64,000 nt of DNA from Halorientalis litorea (GTDB lineage Archaea > Halobacteriota > Halobacteria > Halobacteriales > Haloarculaceae): positions 1 through 64,000 of the forward strand of contig NZ_CP095482.1 of assembly GCF_023028225.1 (NCBI RefSeq). Direction: 5' to 3'. Positions 17,001 through 24,239 of the stretch are shown one piece after another. Each line of letters begins with the position of its first letter. Within the stretch, counting starts at the first letter, position 1. Below the pieces are notes generated by a model that did no database searches, was not told the DNA's origin, and was given only the letters and a program-made list of their open reading frames with translations. The position numbers were made by a program, and so were the translations under genes.

Positions 17001-17792
17001 TCACCCGTCGAGCATCGCCACCGGACGGACCCAGCCGGCACTCGCGTCCGCGATTGTCACCGGGAAGGTGACGACGGGTACCTCCGTCCGGCGCGGCAGT
17101 TCGTCCAAGTTCGCCATCTTCTCTATCTGACAGTATTCGACCTCCCGCCCGGCGAGGTGGGCGGGCCACAGCTCCCCGTCGTCACCCGTCTCGACGTACC
17201 GCCGCCCCATCTCGGTGAACGGTTTGTCGAACCCGTAGGCGTCAGTCCCGATTACCTTCACGCCCTGCTCGACGAGGTGTTTCGTCGCCGCCGCGCCCAT
17301 CCCCGGGAACTCGGTGAGGTACGCCTCGGTGCCCCACAACTCGTCCGCCCCGGTCTGGACGAAGACGAGTTCGCCGGCCGTCAGGTCGTGGTCAAGCGCG
17401 TCGAGACGGGCGTCGATGCCGTCGGGCGTGATTTCGGCACCGGCGTCGAGGTCGGTGAAATCGAGGACGACGGCGTTCCCACAGCACCACTCCAGCGGAA
17501 CGTCCTCGATTGTCTTGGCCGACTCGCCGTCGCACTCGGGACCGTAGTGCCACGGCGCGTCGAGGTGTGTCCCCGCGTGGGGAATCGCCGTCACTTCCTC
17601 CCACGCGAGTGCCGACCCGTCGGGGAAATCCTCGGCACTCACGTCGTAGCCTTGACCTTGGAGGTTCGCCGCGAGCAGTGCCGCGCCCTGCTCGTGGTCG
17701 TAGTACTCCACCGACGGTGGGAACGGTTCGCTGTCGACACCGGGTTCGAGGCCGATGCTCAGGTCCACGAGGGACACGTCACCGAAGTCCAT
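17001..17792 (-). CDS. cyclase-family protein (kynurenine formamidase-like)
   Basis: A 263-residue metal-dependent hydrolase with the cyclase-family metal motif HAGTHLDAPWHYG (H-x-GTH-x-D-x-P-x-H) near residue 73. The family includes bacterial kynurenine formamidases and polyketide cyclases. No other tryptophan-degradation gene is nearby, so the substrate is unknown. Third in a minus-strand run after arginase and sulfurtransferase, 76 bp from the latter. Confidence 0.85.
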   Translation of the reverse strand: MDFGDVSLVDLSIGLEPGVDSEPFPPSVEYYDHEQGAALLAANLQGQGYDVSAEDFPDGSALAWEEVTAIPHAGTHLDAPWHYGPECDGESAKTIEDVPLEWCCGNAVVLDFTDLDAGAEITPDGIDARLDALDHDLTAGELVFVQTGADELWGTEAYLTEFPGMGAAATKHLVEQGVKVIGTDAYGFDKPFTEMGRRYVETGDDGELWPAHLAGREVEYCQIEKMANLDELPRRTEVPVVTFPVTIADASAGWVRPVAMLDG

Positions 17793-17868
17793 GCGGAGCG
17801 GTCACGCGCGAGGTGCAAGACGTTTTCTGCGGTGGGGGTACCGAGTCGACCAGTGGGCGGGACGGTGG

Positions 17869-18738
17869 TCAGTCAGTCTCAATCGGCAAGTCCGTCCGCC
17901 CCCACTCGGCCATCGACCCGTCGTAGACTGCCACGTTCTCGACACCGAGGAGGTGGAGGGCGAACGCCGCGCTGCTGGCCGCGATACCGCCGCCGCAGTA
18001 GGTGATAACGCGCTCGCTCTCAGTCACGCCGGCGTCGGCGAACCGCGCCCGGAGCGCGTCCCGCGGCAGGTACGTCTGGTCCGCCGCGTCCACGATGGCC
18101 GACTCGCCGACGGCCGGGACGTTGACGCTCCCCGGAACGTGGCCCGGACGGCCGTACTTCACGACGTTGCTCCCGTCGAAGTCCGCGGGCCGGAGCGCGT
18201 TGACCAGACTGCACGCCTCGTCCTCGATTGCCGCCTGCACCTGTTCTTTGTCCGCGACCAGTTCCGGGTGCGGGTCCGGTGTGAACGTCGCGTCTCGCTC
18301 TTCGGGTCGGTCGGTCGACGTAGGTCGTCCGTCCGCAGTCCACCGCTCCCAGCCACCGTTCAGGATTCCCGCCCGGTCGAACCCGAACGAGCGCAGGAGC
18401 CACCAGACACGTGCGGCCCACGAGTTCCGCGCCCTGTCGTAGAGGACGACACGCGTGTCGTCGCTGATACCGAGCGACGCCATCGCGTCGGCGAACCGCG
18501 CCGGGGACGGGCGTTGATACGGGAAGTCCGGGTCGGCCGCCGTCAGGTCCTCCTGGACGTTCACGTAGACGCTCCCCGGGATGTGGGACGCGTCCCAGTC
18601 TGCACGGCCGGATTCCGTGTGTCGGGCACCCGTCTCCGGGTCGAAGCTGAGATGCAGCGTACAGTCCACGACACGCAGGTCCGACTCGTGGAGGCGCGGT
18701 TCGAGCCAGTCCGGATCCACCAGCGACGGGACCGTCAC
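17869..18738 (-). CDS. sulfurtransferase (double rhodanese)
   Basis: A 289-residue protein with two rhodanese domains: an inactive N-terminal one and a C-terminal one carrying the catalytic cysteine in ITYCGGGIAASS. The CG-x-G-hydrophobic loop resembles mercaptopyruvate sulfurtransferase (CGSGVT) more than thiosulfate sulfurtransferase (CRKGVT). Start is GTG at 18738, whose GTGA overlaps the arginase stop, so the two are translationally coupled. It likely supplies sulfane sulfur from 3-mercaptopyruvate or thiosulfate. Confidence 0.9.
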   Translation of the reverse strand: MTVPSLVDPDWLEPRLHESDLRVVDCTLHLSFDPETGARHTESGRADWDASHIPGSVYVNVQEDLTAADPDFPYQRPSPARFADAMASLGISDDTRVVLYDRARNSWAARVWWLLRSFGFDRAGILNGGWERWTADGRPTSTDRPEERDATFTPDPHPELVADKEQVQAAIEDEACSLVNALRPADFDGSNVVKYGRPGHVPGSVNVPAVGESAIVDAADQTYLPRDALRARFADAGVTESERVITYCGGGIAASSAAFALHLLGVENVAVYDGSMAEWGRTDLPIETD

Positions 18739-19655
18739 AGTACCACTTCCCCGAACGCGCTGGCGACCAACTCCACGGCGAGTTCCGCCGTCCGGTTGTG
18801 CTGGTCGAGGATGGGATTGACCTCCACCGTCTCGAACCCGCGGAGCAGCCCCGGGGCGGCGACCCGTTCCCAGATTAGTTCCATCGCGGCGTGGGCCTCA
18901 CGGTAGGAGACGCCGCCGCGTTCGGGCGTCCCGACGCCGGGGGCTTCGGTCGGGTCCAGCCAGTCCAAGTCGAGGCTGACGTGGACGCCGTCGGTGCCGT
19001 TGGTGGCGATGTCGAGTGCCTCCGAGACGACTTCGGTCACGCCACGGGTGTCGATGTCTGTCATCGTGTAGGCCGTCACGTCGCTCTCGCGGATGTTCTC
19101 GCGTTCGCCCTCGTCCACGGACCGCAGGCCCGCGAGGGCGACGTTCTCCTCGGGGACGTTCGGTGCGGGTGCCCAGTCCGTGTCTGTGAACGACCCCTTG
19201 CCGAGGATGGCCGCCAGCGACATGCCGTGGACGTTTCCGCTGGGCGTCGTTGTCGGCGTGTTGAAGTCGCCGTGGGCGTCGAACCAGACGAGTCCCGTCT
19301 CGCCGCCGCGGGAGACACCGCGCATCGTCCCGATAGCGATGGAGTGGTCCCCACCCAACACAAGCGGGAACTCCCCTGCGGACACGGCGTCGGCGACTTC
19401 GTGCGCGAGACGTGTACAGACAGTCTCCGTCTCGGCGATGAACTTCGCCCGGCCGTCGAACGGGTCGGCCGCGTCTGGGTCCGTCTCCTCCGGTCGCGGG
19501 ACGTGTACGTCGCCCCAGTCGACGCAGGTGGTGCCCATCCGGTCGAGTTGGTCGGCGAGGCCGGCGTAGCGAATCGCCGACGGCCCCATGTCGACACCGC
19601 GTCGATCCGCGCCGAGGTCCATCGGGACGCCGATGATACGCACGTCTTTGTCCAT
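18735..19655 (-). CDS. rocF: arginase/agmatinase family ureohydrolase
   Basis: A 306-residue binuclear manganese ureohydrolase. All metal-ligand motifs are visible: GGDHSIAIG, WFDAHGDFNTP, NVHGMSLA and SLDLDWLDPTEAPG. Arginase converts arginine to ornithine and urea; agmatinase is a possible alternative, but the motif spacing and the N-terminus (IIGVPMDLGADRRGVDMGP) match arginases. ATG 19655 chosen; an ATG 12 nt upstream is also possible. It ends in GTGA overlap with the sulfurtransferase. Confidence 0.9.
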   Translation of the reverse strand: MDKDVRIIGVPMDLGADRRGVDMGPSAIRYAGLADQLDRMGTTCVDWGDVHVPRPEETDPDAADPFDGRAKFIAETETVCTRLAHEVADAVSAGEFPLVLGGDHSIAIGTMRGVSRGGETGLVWFDAHGDFNTPTTTPSGNVHGMSLAAILGKGSFTDTDWAPAPNVPEENVALAGLRSVDEGERENIRESDVTAYTMTDIDTRGVTEVVSEALDIATNGTDGVHVSLDLDWLDPTEAPGVGTPERGGVSYREAHAAMELIWERVAAPGLLRGFETVEVNPILDQHNRTAELAVELVASAFGEVVL

Positions 19656-19706
19656 CACCACAACCACACCCCGGCAGGTACAAAAATCGACGGCCTCACC
19701 CGGCCG

Positions 19707-20624
19707 TCACTGGTACTGTTCGCACACGCGTCGGATGCCTTCCTCGAAGTCGATTTCGGGTTCCCACCCCGTGGCCTCGCGCATCTTCGAGGCGTCCGCG
19801 CAGGTGTCGTGAACGTACACGTCCTCGGGAATCGGGTTCTCGACGTACTCCGGTTCGATGGCCGTCTCTAGTTCGTCGTTCAGCATCTCGACCACGGTGT
19901 TGAACGAGTAGGCGTCGCCGGTCCCGAGGTTGTAGACACCCGTGAGTTCGTGGTCGGCCGCCGCCTCGATGCCGCGCACGATGTCCTGGACGTGCGTGAA
20001 GTCACGCGTCTGCTCGCCGTCGCCGTACAGCACCGGCGGGTCTCCGTTGGCCATGTCGTCGGCGAACTGTGCGATGACGTTCGCGTACTCGCCTTTGTGC
20101 TCCTCGGCCCCGCCGTAGCCCTGATAGACGGAGAAAAACCGCAGTCCGGCCACGTCCATGTCGTGGTAGTTCGCGAAGTACTCGCCGTACCGTTCGCGGG
20201 CGAGTTTCGACGCCTCGTAGCCCGTGTTCACCGCGACAGGCATGTCTTCCGGCGAGGGTTCGGTCCGACTGCCGTAGATAGACGACGTGGAGGCGTAGAC
20301 GACAGTCTCACAGCCCTCCTGGCGCGCTTGCTCGACGGTGTTGACGAACCCTTCGACGTTGACGCGTGCCCCACGCTGTGGGTCGTCCTCGTGCATCTGT
20401 AGCGAGGAGAGCGCCGCGAGGTGGAACACCACGTCGACATCTACCGGGAGGTCGTCGTCGAGGACACTCGCCTCGACGAACTCCACGTCGTCGTCGAGGT
20501 TCGTTGGCGTCCCGAGGTAGCCGTCGTCGAGTGCGACGACGTCGTTGTCCGCCGCGAGGTGGTTCGCGAGGTTCGAGCCGATGAACCCCGCACCCCCAGT
20601 CACCAACACGCGCTTTCCTTGCAT
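19707..20624 (-). CDS. NAD-dependent epimerase/dehydratase (UDP-sugar epimerase-like)
   Basis: Extended short-chain dehydrogenase (305 aa). The Rossmann motif is TGGAGFIGSN (residues 9-18), with catalytic Ser in STSSIYGS and YxxxK in GYEASKL. Resembles UDP-glucose 4-epimerases, so it likely makes nucleotide sugars for glycan or S-layer glycoprotein synthesis. The frame extends upstream to 20768, but ATG 20624 starts right at the first beta strand. It lies 51 bp upstream of arginase; a shared transcript is possible but not functionally obvious. Confidence 0.9.
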   Translation of the reverse strand: MQGKRVLVTGGAGFIGSNLANHLAADNDVVALDDGYLGTPTNLDDDVEFVEASVLDDDLPVDVDVVFHLAALSSLQMHEDDPQRGARVNVEGFVNTVEQARQEGCETVVYASTSSIYGSRTEPSPEDMPVAVNTGYEASKLARERYGEYFANYHDMDVAGLRFFSVYQGYGGAEEHKGEYANVIAQFADDMANGDPPVLYGDGEQTRDFTHVQDIVRGIEAAADHELTGVYNLGTGDAYSFNTVVEMLNDELETAIEPEYVENPIPEDVYVHDTCADASKMREATGWEPEIDFEEGIRRVCEQYQ

Positions 20625-20768
20625 ACTGGCTACACCTCCACGGACAATCAAATGGGTGTCGCTTCGACCCAAGACAGACACCTGTCTTTCCACAGTCTGA
20701 ACGCCGACATATGGTCCGGCATACACGTATCCCCCGGGTTTAAGGACACAAACGACGAACCTTCGCAC

Positions 20769-21302
20769 ATGTCATCTATCGAACTCACACCGAGTCAGAA
20801 GAACATTCTTCAAGAACTCGTCAACCTCTTCCGGCAGTCCGAGTCCGCGGTCAAGGGCGAGGACATCGCCGAACAGGTCGACCGGAACCCCGGAACCATC
20901 CGCAACCAGATGCAGAGTCTGAAGGCCCTCCAGTTGGTCGAGGGTGTACCCGGGCCGAAAGGTGGCTACAAGCCGACCTCCAACGCGTACGACGCCCTGC
21001 AGGTCCAAGACATGGACGAGGCCGCCGACGTACCGCTCGAACACAACGGCGAACCCGTCGAGACGGCGAACGTCGAGGAGATAGACCTCACGAGCGTCCA
21101 CCACCCCGAGGAGTGCCGCGCCGAAATCAAACTGCAGGGCTCGCTCTCTGATTTCCACGAAGGGGACACCATCACCGTCGGTCCGACGCCGCTGTCGAAA
21201 CTCCGCATCATCGGCAGCGTCGAAGGGAAAGACGACACGAGCAACATCCTCATCCTCACTATCGACGACATGCGCGCCCCCGTCGGCGACGTGGAGAAGT
21301 AA
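20769..21302 (+). CDS. winged-helix transcriptional regulator (Rrf2/TrmB-like)
   Basis: A 177-residue protein with an N-terminal winged helix (TPSQKNILQELVNLF, then VKGEDIAEQVDRNPGTIRNQ, VEGVPGPKGGYKPT) and a C-terminal beta-rich domain (about 95-177) that may bind a ligand. The start at ATG 20769 follows a TATA-like gggtttaagg about 30 nt upstream. No Fe-S cysteine cluster of the IscR/NsrR type is present. Target genes unknown. Confidence 0.8.
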   Translation: MSSIELTPSQKNILQELVNLFRQSESAVKGEDIAEQVDRNPGTIRNQMQSLKALQLVEGVPGPKGGYKPTSNAYDALQVQDMDEAADVPLEHNGEPVETANVEEIDLTSVHHPEECRAEIKLQGSLSDFHEGDTITVGPTPLSKLRIIGSVEGKDDTSNILILTIDDMRAPVGDVEK

Positions 21303-21452
21303 GCGCGGACGCTGTGCGACACCGTTCGGATGCTATTCCCGCACACGCCTGTATTTTCGGCCGTCTTATCTGAGTGTCGCCACTGATAAAACTCGCTGCA
21401 GGTCCGTGGCGATTTCAAAGCCTTTGTATCGGGTGCCTCCCGAGTCGGAGTC

Positions 21453-22628
21453 ATGACAGACGACGTTGTCGTGCTCGGCTCCGGCTACGCCGGGGCGGGT
21501 GCGATAAAGAGTCTCGAATCGGAACTCGGCCGCGACACTGACATCACGTGGATTTCTGACGTGGACTACCATCTCGTTCTCCACGAGTCCCACCGCTGCA
21601 TCCGCGACCCGGCCATTCAGGACAAGGTCACCATCCCTGTCGAAGACATCAAATCACCCAGCACCCGCTTCGTGCAGGGGGAAGTGGTCGACATCGACGC
21701 CGATGACCGCGTCGTTACCCTCGCCGACGAGTCCACCGTCGACTTCGACTACCTCCTCGTCGCAATCGGCTCGCGGACGGCCTTCTTCGGTATCGACGGC
21801 CTGCAAGAACACGCGCACACGCTCAAGAGCCTCGACGACGCGCTGGGCATCCACGAAGACGTCAAGGAGGCCGCCCGCGAGGCGTCCCAGTCCGACCCCG
21901 CACAGGTCGTCATCGGCGGCGCGGGTCTCTCGGGCATCCAGTCGGCGGGTGAAGTGGCCGAGTTCCGTGACGACCACCGTGCCCCCATCGACATCCACCT
22001 CGTCGAGGGCCTCGACGAAATCTTCCCGGGCAACGACCCCGAGGTGCAGGGCGCGCTCCGCACGCGACTGGAGGACCGCGACGTGAACATCATGACCGGC
22101 GAGTTCATCGGCGAAGTCGACGAGGAGACGGTGTACATCGGCGACGACATCGAACTCGACTACGACGTGTTGCTCTGGACCGGCGGCATCACCGGCCGTG
22201 AGTGCGTCGAGGACCTCGACGTGGAGAAAGACGAGCGCAACAAACGCATCCACACCGGGATGAACTTCCAGACGGAGAACGACCGCATCTTCGCCGTCGG
22301 CGACTGCGCACTCATCGACCAACCCGGCGAGAACCCCGCGCCGCCGACGGCAGAGGCCGCGTGGGAGGCCGCCGACCACATCGGCAAGAACATGGCCCGG
22401 GCCATGCGCGGCCAACCGCTGGACGACTGGACGTTCGAGAGCAAGGGCACCGCCATCTCCGTCGGCGAGGACGCCGTCGCCCACGACGTGTCCTACGCCG
22501 GCATCGGGTTCCCCATCGACACCTTCGGCGGGTTCATGGCACGGAACCTGAAGAAAGCCATCGCCGCCCGCTGGATAAACTCGGTTACCGGCCCCGGCCG
22601 CGCGCTGAAGGCCTGGCCGGATATGTAG
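21453..22628 (+). CDS. type II NADH dehydrogenase-like FAD oxidoreductase
   Basis: A 391-residue pyridine-nucleotide disulfide oxidoreductase-fold enzyme. It has an FAD-binding GSGYAGAGA motif at the N-terminus, an NAD-binding GGAGLSGIQSAGE motif near residue 152, and an FAD-contacting IFAVGDCALID near residue 283. The C-terminal amphipathic stretch (MARNLKKAIAARWINSV) fits peripheral membrane binding as in NDH-2, which passes NADH electrons to quinone without pumping. Sulfide:quinone reductase is less likely because the key cysteines are absent. Start ATG 21453. Confidence 0.85.
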   Translation: MTDDVVVLGSGYAGAGAIKSLESELGRDTDITWISDVDYHLVLHESHRCIRDPAIQDKVTIPVEDIKSPSTRFVQGEVVDIDADDRVVTLADESTVDFDYLLVAIGSRTAFFGIDGLQEHAHTLKSLDDALGIHEDVKEAAREASQSDPAQVVIGGAGLSGIQSAGEVAEFRDDHRAPIDIHLVEGLDEIFPGNDPEVQGALRTRLEDRDVNIMTGEFIGEVDEETVYIGDDIELDYDVLLWTGGITGRECVEDLDVEKDERNKRIHTGMNFQTENDRIFAVGDCALIDQPGENPAPPTAEAAWEAADHIGKNMARAMRGQPLDDWTFESKGTAISVGEDAVAHDVSYAGIGFPIDTFGGFMARNLKKAIAARWINSVTGPGRALKAWPDM

Positions 22629-22632
22629 TACC

Positions 22633-22771
22633 TTTTTACTGCGTCGGGTGTCCTCGGGCGGCTTCGCCGCCCTGCGGGCACCCCTCCTCGTAAAAAGCTA
22701 CGCTAAAAACTCCTCGACGCTCCCTCCGGTCGCGTCGAGTGAACCGCGCTCGCCTTGCTCGCGCGGATGCT
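22633..22771 (+). repeat. three-hairpin intergenic repeat, copy A
   Basis: Starts with a T5 tract right after the NDH-2 stop. Linker ctgcgtcgggt is followed by hairpin 1 (22646-22683; inner stem GGGCGGC/GCCGCCC), an A-rich box (22691-22709), hairpin 2 (22713-22739; CTCGACGC/GCGTCGAG), tgaa, hairpin 3 (22744-22766; CCGCGC/GCGCGG) and atgct. Copy B lies at 37658-37771. Linkers are shared, while stems 1 and 2 differ in sequence but still pair. The stop codon of the convergent small membrane protein overlaps its end. Confidence 0.7.
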
Positions 22772-22956
22772 CACTCTCCTTCCAATATCCTGCCTTCGAA
22801 GTAGAGGTACGCACCGCCGATAAGCGCGTAGAGGAGACCGTAGCCGGCGAACAACAGGTCGTCCTGCGTCGCGCCGAGTGCGGCCTGCAGGAGGCCGAGG
22901 CCGACCATCGCGGTCCCGACCAACCGCCGCAGTCGCTGTTTCTCCACGAGTCTCAC
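22771..22956 (-). CDS. small membrane protein (61 aa)
   Basis: About 61 residues with two hydrophobic segments (LVGTAMVGLGLLQAALG and LLFAGYGLLYALIGGAYLYF). No ATG fits without deep overlap with the upstream gene; the GTG at 22956 lies 10 nt after the nucleoside phosphorylase stop, so it is taken as start (GTG 22947 is an alternative). Last gene of the nucleoside operon. Function unknown. Confidence 0.65.
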   Translation of the reverse strand: MRLVEKQRLRRLVGTAMVGLGLLQAALGATQDDLLFAGYGLLYALIGGAYLYFEGRILEGE

Positions 22957-22966
22957 CCTGTGCCGG

Positions 22967-23812
22967 TCATTCGATGCTGAGTCCCGCGTGCCACGCTCCG
23001 GCACCCGATTCCTCGACGCGTTCGTCCATCTTTGCCAAGAGGTGGGTGGCGAGGCTCGCGGTCTCGGCGGCCCGCCGTTCGCCCTCGGTCCGGAACTCGC
23101 CGGTGACGCGGTTGGCGTAGACGGTACAGACGGCGCCGGCCCGCAGGCCGTAGACGTTCGCGAGCGTCAGGATGGCGCTGGCCTCCATCTCGAAGTTGAT
23201 GACGTTCGCCGCGCGCAACTCCTCGACCAACTCTTCGCTCCCGCGGGCCTCGAAGTCCTCGAAGCCGGGACGGCCCTGCCCGGCGTAGAACGAGTCCGTC
23301 GAACAGGTCAGGCCGACGTGGTAGTCGTAGTCTAGGCGCTCGGCGGCGGCCACGAGGGCGGCGACGACGGCGTGGTCCGCGACCGCGGGGTAGTCCTCGC
23401 GGACGTACTCCTCGCTGGTCCCCTCCTGTCGGACCGCACCGCGCGTGATGACTAGGTCGCCGACGCTCGCCTCCTCGCGGATAGCCCCACAGGACCCGAC
23501 CCGTATCAGCGTGTCCGTACCCACTCGGGCGAGTTCCTCGACGGCGATTGCCGCGGACGGACTCCCGATGCCGGTCGACGTGACCGAGATGGGTGTGCCC
23601 TCGTAGGAACCGGTCGCGGTGCGGTACTCGCGGTGGCTCGCCACCACGTCGCTGTCGTCCCACTCGGCGGTGATTTTCCCGACTCGTTCCGGGTTGCCCG
23701 GGAGGAGGGCGGTGTCGGCCACGTCGCCCGATTGGACTTCGAGATGGTACTGTTGGTCGTCGTTCGGGTTCTCGCTCGCCGCGTCGTCGGCGGCGGTACT
23801 GTCGTCGGTCAT
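22967..23812 (-). CDS. nucleoside phosphorylase (uridine/purine type)
   Basis: A 281-residue NP-I family phosphorylase that splits nucleosides with phosphate into base and ribose-1-phosphate. The N-terminal phosphate-binding region ALLPGNPERVGKI and the central GSCGAIREE and ADHAVVAALVAAA regions match uridine phosphorylases; the base-binding part (INFEMEASAILTLA) carries the family's conserved EMEA ribose site. Its ATGA overlaps the end of the cytidine deaminase gene. Uridine as substrate is the simplest reading given that neighbour. Confidence 0.88.
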   Translation of the reverse strand: MTDDSTAADDAASENPNDDQQYHLEVQSGDVADTALLPGNPERVGKITAEWDDSDVVASHREYRTATGSYEGTPISVTSTGIGSPSAAIAVEELARVGTDTLIRVGSCGAIREEASVGDLVITRGAVRQEGTSEEYVREDYPAVADHAVVAALVAAAERLDYDYHVGLTCSTDSFYAGQGRPGFEDFEARGSEELVEELRAANVINFEMEASAILTLANVYGLRAGAVCTVYANRVTGEFRTEGERRAAETASLATHLLAKMDERVEESGAGAWHAGLSIE

Positions 23813-24198
23813 TTTCCGAGTGTCTCCGCGTCGATGGCGTTCGGGAGCAAGTCGCCGAGTCGGTACTCCGTGGTCGTCTCGCCTTCGTCACAGACCACGG
23901 GGAAGTCCGGGCCACAGAACTCGGAGAGGGTCTGTCGACACATCCCGCAGGGGGTCACGCCGTCGCGCTCGCTGGAGGTGACGGCCAGCCGTTCGAACGA
24001 CCGAACGCCGCGTTTGACGGCCGCGGCGACGGCCACCTCTTCGGCGTGCAGGCTGTTGCTGTAGTTCGCGTTCTCGATGTTACAGCCCGTGTACACCGTG
24101 CCGTCTCCCGCACGGAGTGCGGCCCCGACCCGATACTCCGAGTACGGGGCGTGTGCGGCGTCGAGCGCGTCACGCGCCCCCTCGACCAGTTCGTCCAT
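23809..24198 (-). CDS. cdd: cytidine deaminase
   Basis: Zinc deaminase (129 aa) converting cytidine to uridine. The substrate stretch GCNIENANYSNS, the zinc-ligand plus proton-shuttle motif HAE (about residue 55) and the second zinc motif PCGMCRQ are present. The first zinc ligand is His (HAE) although the length is that of the tetrameric class, where Cys (CAE) is usual. Overlaps the phosphorylase gene by 4 nt and follows the phosphomutase by 41 nt, forming a salvage operon. Start ATG 24198. Confidence 0.93.
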   Translation of the reverse strand: MDELVEGARDALDAAHAPYSEYRVGAALRAGDGTVYTGCNIENANYSNSLHAEEVAVAAAVKRGVRSFERLAVTSSERDGVTPCGMCRQTLSEFCGPDFPVVCDEGETTTEYRLGDLLPNAIDAETLGK

Positions 24199-24239
24199 AC
24201 GCTCCGGGACGGCGGCCGCTGTAAAATAGCCTCGCCACC

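Noticed and set aside
22633-22771. CRISPR repeat or leader
   Set aside because: Only two dispersed copies 15 kb apart, no regularly spaced spacers and no cas genes in the window.
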